Below are positions 1-8,626 of a stretch of 33,552 nt of DNA, piece after piece (position 1 is the first letter of the stretch; every line of letters starts with the position of its first letter). The notes beneath the pieces were generated by a model. That model did not search any database. It was given only the letters and a program-made list of their open reading frames with translations, and had not been told where the DNA came from. Source of the DNA: Gammaproteobacteria bacterium. Its GTDB lineage: Bacteria; Pseudomonadota; Gammaproteobacteria; Pseudomonadales; Azotimanducaceae. The stretch covers positions 1 to 33,552 of the forward strand of contig JABGVY010000541.1 of NCBI GenBank assembly GCA_018645845.1. The letters are read 5' to 3'. The position numbers and the translations under genes are program-made.

Positions 1-443
1 AAAAAACGCGGGTGATGCTGAAGCCAGAAATGATCTGGGAAATTGAAGGAGGGATGAAACTGACGGGTGATGACGTCTATCGAGCCTCTATAGCAAGATC
101 CGAATGGTATCGCGCACTGTTAACCGCGTTTGGGCAGTACGACTATCTGGTTCTGCCGACCGCCCAGCTGTTCCCCTTTTCCGCGGAAACCAACTGGCCA
201 CAATCTATTAATGGCCGCGCCATGGATACCTACCATCGCTGGATGGAGATCGTCATTATGGGAACGCTCTCGGGATGCCCGGTCATTAATGTTCCCGCTG
301 GTTTCAGTGACAAGGGCCTGCCGATGGGACTACAGATTATCGCGCCTCGTTATCATGATCAAAGTGCGTTACAGATCGCCTATGCATATGAGCAGGCTTC
401 CCGCTGGAATCTCGATCACGACCCGATCGTCAAGTCAGCCTAA
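1..443 (+). CDS. Amidase (amidase signature family), C-terminal part, truncated by window start
   Basis: Frame is open to the left edge (K-T-R before the listed start). C-terminal amidase features: 'YDYLVLPTAQLFPF', 'SGCPVINVPAGFSDKGLPMGLQIIAPRYHDQSALQIAYAYEQ'. Confidence 0.85.
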   Translation, partial: KTRVMLKPEMIWEIEGGMKLTGDDVYRASIARSEWYRALLTAFGQYDYLVLPTAQLFPFSAETNWPQSINGRAMDTYHRWMEIVIMGTLSGCPVINVPAGFSDKGLPMGLQIIAPRYHDQSALQIAYAYEQASRWNLDHDPIVKSA

Positions 444-648
444 AAAAGAGACTGCTGCAATAGTAGTTTACGGCGTTAGCGTTCTGGCCTTCTGCATGTT
501 GACGGGTGCGTTCGTCGGCGACATTAAGCAACGGTAGATGAAAGACCAGAACAACGGGAAACACCAGGGCTTCCCGCAGTTCCTAAAGGGCGCCAACCAC
601 AGAAACCAAAAAAGGTTTAAGGGCCGACGAAGCTATTGCTGATTGCCC

Positions 649-1095
649 TTACTCAGTCGCGCCAGTCTCAACGCCAGTCACGTCAAACTTCATTGTTTTA
701 GCAACGAAATCAACCGTACCTAGCGCCAGATTAATTACGCCATCGCTAACCAGGTCAAAAGAATACATTTTGAATACCTTGCCATCTTTCACGTAAACGC
801 CTTGCAGAGTAGCTGTATTTACTTCCTCACCGTTCTGTGTCCACGCATGTCCTGTGAATTCGCCCCGGTCTTTCAGGCCAATCATATCGGTAAAAATGTA
901 AGACAAATATACGCGACCATAGGGACCTGCATCTCCAGATGCCGATACTTCATAAGTCTTACCATCTCGCGTAAATATGGAGTCAATTTGAAAATCACCC
1001 TGGAATTTTTCAGCGCCCAGATTGAGTTCACCTGCATAGGCATTCAATTGAGCAAGAGCTAAGCAGGCTATTAAAACTAATGTAATTACTTTCAT
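649..1095 (-). CDS. Secreted protein of unknown function
   Basis: ORF 649..1155 (-). The internal Met at 1095 gives a clean signal peptide, MKVITLVLIACLALAQLNAYA. No family recognised. Confidence 0.6.
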   Translation of the reverse strand: MKVITLVLIACLALAQLNAYAGELNLGAEKFQGDFQIDSIFTRDGKTYEVSASGDAGPYGRVYLSYIFTDMIGLKDRGEFTGHAWTQNGEEVNTATLQGVYVKDGKVFKMYSFDLVSDGVINLALGTVDFVAKTMKFDVTGVETGATE

Positions 1096-1207
1096 TTTTA
1101 CCTCTTCCTGTAGATAAACTTCATAAGCCGTTTGAAAAAACCTAAATACACGCAAATTGAATGACGGCGCACCACTTCAACGACGTTAGTCACGTGGAAG
1201 CCATGAG

Positions 1208-1993
1208 TTAGTCAGCGGCTTTTATTAGGTACTCAGCAACCCAGGTATCCTCTCCATCACAGCTGGCGTAAGACGACAGGTAGTCGTTTACTGCAGCTGA
1301 ACCACCGCCATTAGCGATCCAGTTTTCATTAGCCATGAGTTTCGCCATGCTTGTGTAGGACACCAGGTGCATAAATTTGCCTTGACGCTCACCCGCGCCC
1401 TGAGCAGGAATAACAATGTTCCAGGCCGCAACCTCCTGGTCATCTCCGTTATCTGTAAGCCATGAAGCATGCTTAGCTTTTAACTGTTCGTAAGAAACGC
1501 CCTCTTTAGGAGAGCACCAGTTCATTGTCATTATACGGTTGTCGGTGCTATCAAGTTCCTCGGCATTCATCATTTTGTTGGTGCCGCGAGCAAATTTAAA
1601 TCTACAATCGCCAAACTCACCCGAGTCCGCAATGATCTTCTGGCCTTCAGCTGACGCTATGAACTTGTCCCATGCAGAACCAAATTCGTCAATATCACCC
1701 ATGACGAGGTCGATGTAATCAACCGATGGCCGACCAGGCATTCCATGGCTAAACATCGGTGTCAATCGAAGAAGAGAAAGGTTTATATCCATGTTGGCCC
1801 AGGCTTTCTTTAACCGGGGATCCATTTTCACCACGTCGGCTAGCGACTTCCCTTCTTTTAAAGCACACACTTCGAATTGCAAACCGAAATTCCTGTCTAG
1901 ATTGATGCCTCTCCAGGTATTTGTGCCGTCGTCAGCCAAAGCCCCTTGTGTTGAAAAGCCTAGTGCGCAGAGAATAAGTAGAATCTTTTTCAT
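1208..1993 (-). CDS. Secreted/periplasmic protein of unknown function
   Basis: 261 aa ORF with signal peptide MKKILLILCALGFSTQGALA. Long ORF, no family recognised. Confidence 0.65.
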   Translation of the reverse strand: MKKILLILCALGFSTQGALADDGTNTWRGINLDRNFGLQFEVCALKEGKSLADVVKMDPRLKKAWANMDINLSLLRLTPMFSHGMPGRPSVDYIDLVMGDIDEFGSAWDKFIASAEGQKIIADSGEFGDCRFKFARGTNKMMNAEELDSTDNRIMTMNWCSPKEGVSYEQLKAKHASWLTDNGDDQEVAAWNIVIPAQGAGERQGKFMHLVSYTSMAKLMANENWIANGGGSAAVNDYLSSYASCDGEDTWVAEYLIKAAD

Positions 1994-2179
1994 TGATCGA
2001 TCTCTTTATGTTTTTGTCACTTTTACTCTATCGGACAACATAACGGCCTACAAAATTAGTACGGTTTTGGTTAGCTCGCTCAGGTAGCACCCTGACCTAT
2101 CGATTCACAGGTGTCGCTTATGCACTCCTAAGAAGCTTCCTTTATAATGAATCCCAATCAAACCTGTACCTGGAGTCTT

Positions 2180-2854
2180 ATGATGAAATATCTATTTCTG
2201 CTTCTCACCTTCACATTCCTCGCGGGATGCGAAACAACGTCGCCGACACTTCAAACAGGCGCTAATGCCGAAATAACCTTCGATGGACTACATAGAGTTG
2301 ATGGTTCCTATATGCAATATGCCTGGCTGAAACCAGACCTTAACCTTGCCGCCTATACAAAGGTCCGTGTGGTTAACGCAGGGATTGAATATCGAGAGGT
2401 AAAGCCAGCATCCAGAAGCCCCAGCGCAAATGCCAGGAGAAGTGAATTTCCACTAACAGAAAAGAAGAAGGCCCGGCTGGAAAATATCCTGCGGGAAGTA
2501 TTTCAGGAAGAACTCCGCAAGAGTAAGTACTTCACCCTGTCGTACGAACCGGGGCCTGATGTGTTGACATTAACCGGTGGCTTACTTGATGTGGTTTCAG
2601 CAATACCGCCAGAAAGCGCAGGCAGAAGTGATTTCTACGTGTCCAATATCGGATCGGCAAAACTGGTTCTGGAATTACAAGATTCACAAAGTAACGAGAT
2701 ATTGGCCCGTGCTCTTGATGGCCGTAACGCCCAGCCATTAACCATGCAAAAATCTTCGCCGGGAACCAATGCCCAGGAAGTAAGACGAGAGTTTCGACAG
2801 TGGGGTAAACGTTTAACCGCGACTCTCGACCAACTCCATGAGGGTCAGCCCTAA
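2180..2854 (+). CDS. DUF3313-like lipoprotein
   Basis: Lipobox in MMKYLFLLLTFTFLAGCETT. The body resembles DUF3313 lipoproteins ('YTKVRVVNAGIEYR...LTLTGGLLDVVSAIPPE...AKLVLELQDSQSNEILARALDGR'). Confidence 0.65.
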   Translation: MMKYLFLLLTFTFLAGCETTSPTLQTGANAEITFDGLHRVDGSYMQYAWLKPDLNLAAYTKVRVVNAGIEYREVKPASRSPSANARRSEFPLTEKKKARLENILREVFQEELRKSKYFTLSYEPGPDVLTLTGGLLDVVSAIPPESAGRSDFYVSNIGSAKLVLELQDSQSNEILARALDGRNAQPLTMQKSSPGTNAQEVRREFRQWGKRLTATLDQLHEGQP

Positions 2855-2890
2855 GCTTGCATAATTTTTTGGCTAACTAAATGCACCTGA

Positions 2891-2915
2891 GGCTAATCGA
2901 AGACATTGATTAGCC
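2891..2915. terminator. Hairpin, possible terminator element
   Basis: Perfect 8-bp inverted repeat GGCTAATC-N9-GATTAGCC downstream of the DUF3313-like gene. No strong T-tract. Confidence 0.35.
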
Positions 2916-3218
2916 CTAAAGGTCGGGAATAACAAGGTTCGCCCGGTAAAGGCTTGTCTATCGCTTTAAACAAAGCAAGAGTGCTCTACAAAAATTATAG
3001 AACGATCGCATTTGCGCGTATGATACCCCGAGAAATTGGTCGTTTTGTTGCGCCCGGCAATTTTGCGCTGCAATTACGACTAGCAGCCAGGGTTCAAAGC
3101 GAGACAAGAAATAAAACGATACAAAACATTTTGCTGCGAGCGCTCGTCAATGACTTGCATGTCGTCGATCAATGTCGCGGCTTTTTGACTGCATCTATTA
3201 ACAACCAGGAAGAGCTAC

Positions 3219-4133
3219 ATGCCTCTGAATAGCAACCTATCGCCTTTTATCACCTGCGCCGTTACAGGCTCAGGCGGGACTCAAAATCGCTCGGAACATG
3301 TGCCACGTTCGCCAGAACAGATTGCTAATAGCGCGATTGATGCGGCCAAGGCGGGTGCCGCAATTGTTCATTGCCATGTACGTGAACCTGAGAGTGGCGA
3401 ACCGAGCCGTCGACCTGAACTTTACCGTGAAGTGCTAGACAGAATTCGTGACTCGCAGACCGATGTGGTTGTTAACTTCACCGCTGGAATGGGTGGGGAC
3501 ATTGTCTTCGGTGATGCAGAGAACCCGCTACCATTGAATACTGCGGGAACCGATATGGTTGGTGCGACGGAACGGCTGGAACACATTGCTGAGTGTTTGC
3601 CGGAAATCTGTACCTTAGATTGCGGCACAATGAATTTCGCCGAAGCAGATTATGTGATGACCAATACACCGAGCATGCTAAGGGCAATGGGTCAGATGAT
3701 AACTGATCTCGGTGTTCGGCCAGAGATTGAAGTATTTGAGACGGGACACCTTTGGTTTGCAAAGCAACTTGTTTCAGAGGGCATCATTGAAGACCCCGTC
3801 ATGATTCAAATGTGTATGGGTATTCCCTGGGGTGCGCCGGATGATTTGAATACCTTTATGTCCATGGTGAATAATACCCCGGAGAATTGGACTTTTTCCG
3901 CCTTTTCTATTGGTCAACATCAAATGTCCTATGTTGCCGCGGCTATGCTCGCTGGCGGGAATCTTCGCGTTGGTTTGGAAGACAATCTGTGGCTCAGTCG
4001 TGGCAAGCTCGCGACCAACGCACAGCTTGTCGAGAAAGCCGCCACAATAGCAACCAATATGGGCGCAACGTTGATGGGGCCGGCTGAAGTGCGGGAAAAG
4101 ATGCAGCTTGTAAAGCGAGCCCCCCGGGTCTGA
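3219..4133 (+). CDS. Beta-keto acid cleavage enzyme (BKACE, DUF849 family), possibly 3-dehydrocarnitine cleavage
   Basis: 'PFITCAVTGSGGTQNRSEHVPRSPEQIANSAIDAAKAGAAIVHCHVREPESGEPSR' and 'VNFTAGMGGD' are BKACE family motifs. Adjacent to an L-carnitine dehydrogenase-like gene. Confidence 0.88.
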   Translation: MPLNSNLSPFITCAVTGSGGTQNRSEHVPRSPEQIANSAIDAAKAGAAIVHCHVREPESGEPSRRPELYREVLDRIRDSQTDVVVNFTAGMGGDIVFGDAENPLPLNTAGTDMVGATERLEHIAECLPEICTLDCGTMNFAEADYVMTNTPSMLRAMGQMITDLGVRPEIEVFETGHLWFAKQLVSEGIIEDPVMIQMCMGIPWGAPDDLNTFMSMVNNTPENWTFSAFSIGQHQMSYVAAAMLAGGNLRVGLEDNLWLSRGKLATNAQLVEKAATIATNMGATLMGPAEVREKMQLVKRAPRV

Positions 4134-4146
4134 GCAGGAGTCGAAT

Positions 4147-5145
4147 ATGTCCACCATTGAACGTGCTGCGATTATTGGTGGCGGGGTCATCGGCGCAGGT
4201 TGGATTGCGCGATTTATTGAAAACGGTATAGATGTTGAGGTCTATGATCCGGCGGCTGACGCTGCGGCTAAGGTCGAAGCCGTTCTGGTAAATTCTCGTT
4301 ACGCCTATGACAAATTGGTAAAAGTACAGCGACGGCAAGAAGGTAGCGTCACGTTTTGCGATAGCCTTGTTGACGCAGTCTCAAATGCCCAGCTTATAGT
4401 AGAGTCCGTGCCGGAACGCCTTGAGATAAAACAGTCCGTTTATGCGAACATTGAGCGCCATGCAGATCGCGATGCAATTATTGTTTCCTCTACCTCGGGA
4501 ATTATGCCATCGGATCTTCAGTCAGAGATGCAGACACCAGAGCGACTATTGGTTGCGCATCCCTTTAATCCGGTCTATCTGCTGCCATTAGTTGAACTGG
4601 TAGGTGGTCGAAAAACAAGCCCAACAGTTATTGAGAGAGCAAAAGCGTTCTATTCATCAATCGGCATGAAGCCTCTGCTGGTCAAAAAGGAAATTGAAGC
4701 ATTTATCGCTGATCGCCTCTTGGAAGCTATTTGGCGTGAATCGCTGTGGTTGGTCAAGGATGGTGTCGCAACGACCCAGGATATTGATGATGCAGTACGC
4801 TTTGGGTTTGGGTTGCGGTATGCACAAATGGGTGTCTTTGATACTTACCGGGTTGCCGGCGGCGAAGCGGGTATGCGCCACTTTATGGAGCAGTTTGGTC
4901 CCTGTCTAAAGTGGCCCTGGTCAAAACTTACCGACGTTCCCGAATTTAATAAAGAGTTGGTTGACTTGATCGCCACACAATCGGACCAACAATCCGGCCA
5001 CCTGAGCATTCGGGAAATGGAGCGCATTCGAGACGATAATCTGATCGACATACTCTGTGCTCTTAAAGGTAATAACTGGGGTGCAGGGAGAACTCTCGCT
5101 AACCATGAAGTACGCCTTTTAGAAGCCGCTAACGACCCAAATTGA
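4147..5145 (+). CDS. 3-hydroxyacyl-CoA dehydrogenase family, likely L-carnitine dehydrogenase
   Basis: Rossmann motif 'AAIIGGGVIGAGWIARFIENGIDVEVYDP' and 'AHPFNPVYLLPLVELVGG'. Separated by 13 bp from the BKACE gene. Confidence 0.82.
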   Translation: MSTIERAAIIGGGVIGAGWIARFIENGIDVEVYDPAADAAAKVEAVLVNSRYAYDKLVKVQRRQEGSVTFCDSLVDAVSNAQLIVESVPERLEIKQSVYANIERHADRDAIIVSSTSGIMPSDLQSEMQTPERLLVAHPFNPVYLLPLVELVGGRKTSPTVIERAKAFYSSIGMKPLLVKKEIEAFIADRLLEAIWRESLWLVKDGVATTQDIDDAVRFGFGLRYAQMGVFDTYRVAGGEAGMRHFMEQFGPCLKWPWSKLTDVPEFNKELVDLIATQSDQQSGHLSIREMERIRDDNLIDILCALKGNNWGAGRTLANHEVRLLEAANDPN

Positions 5146-5156
5146 CTCATCTCCAA

Positions 5157-5498
5157 TCAATCAGTCAAGTCGTCCATTTCGGGCAACTGCATCACGGCTA
5201 GTTTCGGTAATGCCGACATAAACATAATGCCGTGGTGAGGCGTGTCCAATTCCCCGCGATGAAAAATATAATCGAACACCATTTCGGCGCGATCAGATTC
5301 AACCGCCACCTCCAAAACATCTTTTTCCTGCTGTGCTCCTAGGCCAACCATTGAGGAAAGCCTGTTTACCCCGCGAGCATGATAAAAATTTGCATTGCGA
5401 ATACCGAAGTCATTTATCAATCCTTCTTCAATAAAAGAACCCTTTCCCCGCGGAAGGATACATGTGATCTGTTTTGCATCCTGCAATATCACTTTCAC
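5157..5498 (-). CDS. PII-like (GlnB/GlnK-type) protein, paralogue 2
   Basis: PII-type ferredoxin-like fold pattern: 'ITCILPRGKGSFIEEGLINDFGIRNANFYHARGV...EMVFDYIFHRGELDTPHHGIMFMSALPKLAV'. Overlaps the upstream PII-like gene by 4 bp. Confidence 0.65.
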   Translation of the reverse strand: MKVILQDAKQITCILPRGKGSFIEEGLINDFGIRNANFYHARGVNRLSSMVGLGAQQEKDVLEVAVESDRAEMVFDYIFHRGELDTPHHGIMFMSALPKLAVMQLPEMDDLTD

Positions 5499-5860
5499 GA
5501 TGCCCGTCCTACTTTCTCTTTGATTTCGGGGGGGATATAGGTCGCAGCTTTTTCAAGCTTGGTCAGATACATAATACCTGCACCCGGCAGATCCATTTCA
5601 GCCGCAAAGTAGATGCGCTCAAAAATCCGATCCGCCTGATCATCCGCCACAAGAATTGTTATAACCTCTTTTTCTACATCTACGGCAAGGCCAAGTAGCC
5701 CAAGCCGCTCTCTTACACCACTGCCATACCCATAGTGTATCGTCGCACCCTGAGCACCTGCGTCCTGAGCGGCTTGCACTACTTCATCAGCCTTACCTCT
5801 TTGGATAATGCAGGTAATCATCGAAACATCGGTGAGAATCGTAAAATCACGTGTCGACAT
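5495..5860 (-). CDS. PII-like (GlnB/GlnK-type) protein, paralogue 1
   Basis: 'MITCIIQRGKADEVVQAAQDAGAQGATIHYGYGSGVRERLGLLGLAVDVEKEVITILVADDQADRIFERIYFAAEMDLPGAGIMYLTKLEKAATYIP' has PII family organisation. Confidence 0.8.
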   Translation of the reverse strand: MSTRDFTILTDVSMITCIIQRGKADEVVQAAQDAGAQGATIHYGYGSGVRERLGLLGLAVDVEKEVITILVADDQADRIFERIYFAAEMDLPGAGIMYLTKLEKAATYIPPEIKEKVGRAS

Positions 5861-5915
5861 AGCTATCTCCTTTTACTATCAGGCGCCGCTTCTAACGTAG
5901 TGTCTAGCAAAAATA

Positions 5916-7688
5916 TCAAACGACACCATCAGTTTCAGCGATATCATCTGACATCGCATGACTCTTGAAAATCTTCCAGCGGATATACAAGCCCGTGCTT
6001 AGCACGGCAATAATAGGACCAATCGAAGCCATTGAAAGAATTCCAAAACCCTCAACCGCTCCTAATGCGTTACCAAAACCAAGGCCCATAGCCAACACCA
6101 AAGGAACGGTAACCGGCCCGGTTGTGACGCCCGCACTGTCCCATGCAATATTCACATACTCTTCGTTCGATGCATATGTCAGACCGATAGCGATCAGGTA
6201 ACCCGGAACCAACAGGTAAGCGATTGGAATTTCAAAAATTATCTTTGCAACGCCCAGAGAAATCCCACACGCAACACCAAGAGACACCGCATACATCAGC
6301 GTCGATTTTTTAAATGATCCACTCGTCAAACTCTCTACGGTCATACCTAGCGCGTTCAACGCAGGCTCAGCGAGGGTTGCACCAAAACCGAGTATCCACG
6401 CGAACCCGACTGCAATAAACAGGCCGAAAGAAAGCACATACAACGGTGAACCCTGTACAGACTCTAACGCAGTGAAAGCTGCAGGCACTACCCCTCCACT
6501 CTGCCCTCCTAGCTTCGAAAGCCCGTAGCTCAAACCCAAACTAAAGACAATCATGCCGATGACGCAGAGAAATATGCCGAAACTAACAATCTTTGCATGT
6601 GGAATTCGCTCACCCAACAACAACACCATTACGAGCAATAGAAATATCACCAGGGGCACAATGGCTCTGATACCACCGACAATCTCGACTCCGGGAGATG
6701 ACTCGTACCAGGGTATTTGACCCAAACCCGTCGTCGCCACTGTCGCGGCGGTTATAATCTCGTCAGGAGAATAGGACAATGAAAGCGTCAGCGCGAGGAC
6801 CATTACCGCGACAATAGGAAACAGAGATGCCAAGGTTACGATACCAAACCCTGACATAGCATCACTACCTCGACCTGCTGCTCGCGCAATCCCGATACCA
6901 AGCGACAATACCAGTGGCACAGTGACTGGCCCGGTTGTTACAGCACCGCAATCGAAGGCCAGCCCAAGCACCTTCGATAGCTCTGCATCAAGCGCCATGT
7001 ATATAGCGATAAGTAACACAGGCACCAGCGTCATATAAATCAACGGCTTTAGGCTCCAGCCGTAAATAGATCGAATCGTTCCCAACGCTGCTGCTAGTCC
7101 GACACCCACACCGACGCTTAACACCAGTGAACCTGACCACTGGGTCAGTAAAAAGTACAGGTAAGGTGCCTGATGCACGTTAACTAAAGACCCTGCGATT
7201 TGCAGAGCGCCAATTGCAGGTTCGGCAAAGGTCACGCCAATACCCAACAGAAATACCACAACGACGACGGTCATTAATTTTGCTCTTGCCGGCAAGGACG
7301 TACCCAGAGCTTCACCGAATGGCATCAAGCCCACCTTCAGCCCTTCCATAAATAACATCAAGCCGACTATCACGGCGACCAGACCTGCAGTAATAACGCT
7401 GGAATCCGCAATTGGTTGGCGAAGAATGAACAACTGGAACAACACGAGGTAGATTGCTAGGGGAGTTACAGCGCGAAACTGTTCATTGAATCTAACGGAG
7501 AGATAAGGTTTCAACAGCCTGTAGATATCGCCACTACCTGCTGCAATCGAGGCAGGCCTATATGGTTTTTCATTGCCCTGCGCATCATATTCAATGGGGG
7601 GCACCATTTTGTTGTAACTAAGCTTGTCGACGTGCACATAGAGTTCACGGGTATATCCACCAAAAGATATTTTGCCGTCATTCGCCAT
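5916..7688 (-). CDS. DUF1538 family polytopic membrane protein with internal duplication
   Basis: 590 aa with many TM segments. Duplicated motif: 'DCGAVTTGPVTVPLVLSLGIGIA...GFGIVTLASLFPIVAV' and 'DSAGVTTGPVTVPLVLAMGLGFG...GFGILSMASIGPIIAV'. Confidence 0.82.
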   Translation of the reverse strand: MANDGKISFGGYTRELYVHVDKLSYNKMVPPIEYDAQGNEKPYRPASIAAGSGDIYRLLKPYLSVRFNEQFRAVTPLAIYLVLFQLFILRQPIADSSVITAGLVAVIVGLMLFMEGLKVGLMPFGEALGTSLPARAKLMTVVVVVFLLGIGVTFAEPAIGALQIAGSLVNVHQAPYLYFLLTQWSGSLVLSVGVGVGLAAALGTIRSIYGWSLKPLIYMTLVPVLLIAIYMALDAELSKVLGLAFDCGAVTTGPVTVPLVLSLGIGIARAAGRGSDAMSGFGIVTLASLFPIVAVMVLALTLSLSYSPDEIITAATVATTGLGQIPWYESSPGVEIVGGIRAIVPLVIFLLLVMVLLLGERIPHAKIVSFGIFLCVIGMIVFSLGLSYGLSKLGGQSGGVVPAAFTALESVQGSPLYVLSFGLFIAVGFAWILGFGATLAEPALNALGMTVESLTSGSFKKSTLMYAVSLGVACGISLGVAKIIFEIPIAYLLVPGYLIAIGLTYASNEEYVNIAWDSAGVTTGPVTVPLVLAMGLGFGNALGAVEGFGILSMASIGPIIAVLSTGLYIRWKIFKSHAMSDDIAETDGVV

Positions 7689-8045
7689 GGTTAGCCGCCA
7701 TAAATTTAGAATACATCAAGTAAGTTGAATCGATGCCGCTATTTACTGCTTCTAGACCAACGACAAATGACCTCATATGCTTCAGTTGCCAAAGTATTTA
7801 ACACAAAATGGCCTTCGGAGACAATTACCTGCGGCCGCTATCCAAGCCAAGAACGCGGCTAATAGAGCCACGATAACGGCACGCGATCATCACACTCTTT
7901 TCCCGGGATTCAACGCGACGATCCACAAAAGTGACTGATTATCCTCTCTCTTTCAAAATCTGTCAGACTGATATCATTCCCATTCATGCTTTAGACTAGC
8001 GGATAAAAGGCCGGCGCGGCGGGTCCTAAAAGTTGAGATAGATTA

Positions 8046-8546
8046 TTGAGAAAATTTAAGTTTTGTCCCATGTGCGCTGCACCCTTAATCGAACGACGAG
8101 TTGACCGTCACGAATGCTCCGTCGAGTGCGGCTTCGTTAACTACGATAATCCAACGCCGGTGGCGGCTGTAGTGGTCGAATACGAAGGGAACATAGTGCT
8201 CGCTCACAATCGATCATGGCGAAACACGTTTTACGGATTGATTACAGGTTTTGTCGATCATTGCGAGGGCCCGGCCGAATGCGCTGTTCGCGAAGTTAAA
8301 GAAGAACTCAATTTAGACGCATCGACGCCGACATTGATCGGAGTTTACCCATTTGAGCAAATGAACCAGGTCATCATTGGTTACCACCTTACAGCGACAG
8401 GCACTATAACGCTGAACGAAGAACTGGACGGCTTTAAACTGGTTTCACCAGAGGACTGTCTGGTGTGGCCCTCGGGAACAGGATACGCCCTGCGCGATTG
8501 GCTGTTACGATTAGGCTTTAAACCACAGACAATCGAGCTACCCTGA
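8046..8546 (+). CDS. NUDIX hydrolase with N-terminal zinc ribbon
   Basis: TTG start. 'CPMCAAPLIERRVDRHECSVECGFVNYDNPTPVAAVVVE' zinc-ribbon region and Nudix-box-like 'GFVDHCEGPAECAVREVKEELNL'. Confidence 0.88.
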   Translation: MRKFKFCPMCAAPLIERRVDRHECSVECGFVNYDNPTPVAAVVVEYEGNIVLAHNRSWRNTFYGLITGFVDHCEGPAECAVREVKEELNLDASTPTLIGVYPFEQMNQVIIGYHLTATGTITLNEELDGFKLVSPEDCLVWPSGTGYALRDWLLRLGFKPQTIELP

Positions 8547-8626
8547 ACAAGAATATTCCGAAGCTGCGGAACCCAAAGTCAGCACACAACCAAGGACAGA
8601 TAACCTTAACCACCGACTATAAAATC

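Noticed and set aside
2954-3232. 92 aa + strand ORF upstream of the BKACE gene
   Set aside because: No family resemblance, overlaps the start of the well-supported BKACE CDS, and is probably a chance ORF.
3774-4338. Antisense ORFs 3774..4190 and 3994..4338
   Set aside because: They lie opposite well-supported CDSs and have composition typical of spurious antisense frames.
7700-8040. Intergenic region checked for tRNA or other RNA genes
   Set aside because: No cloverleaf-like arrangement or conserved T-loop (GTTCRANYC) recognised by eye.
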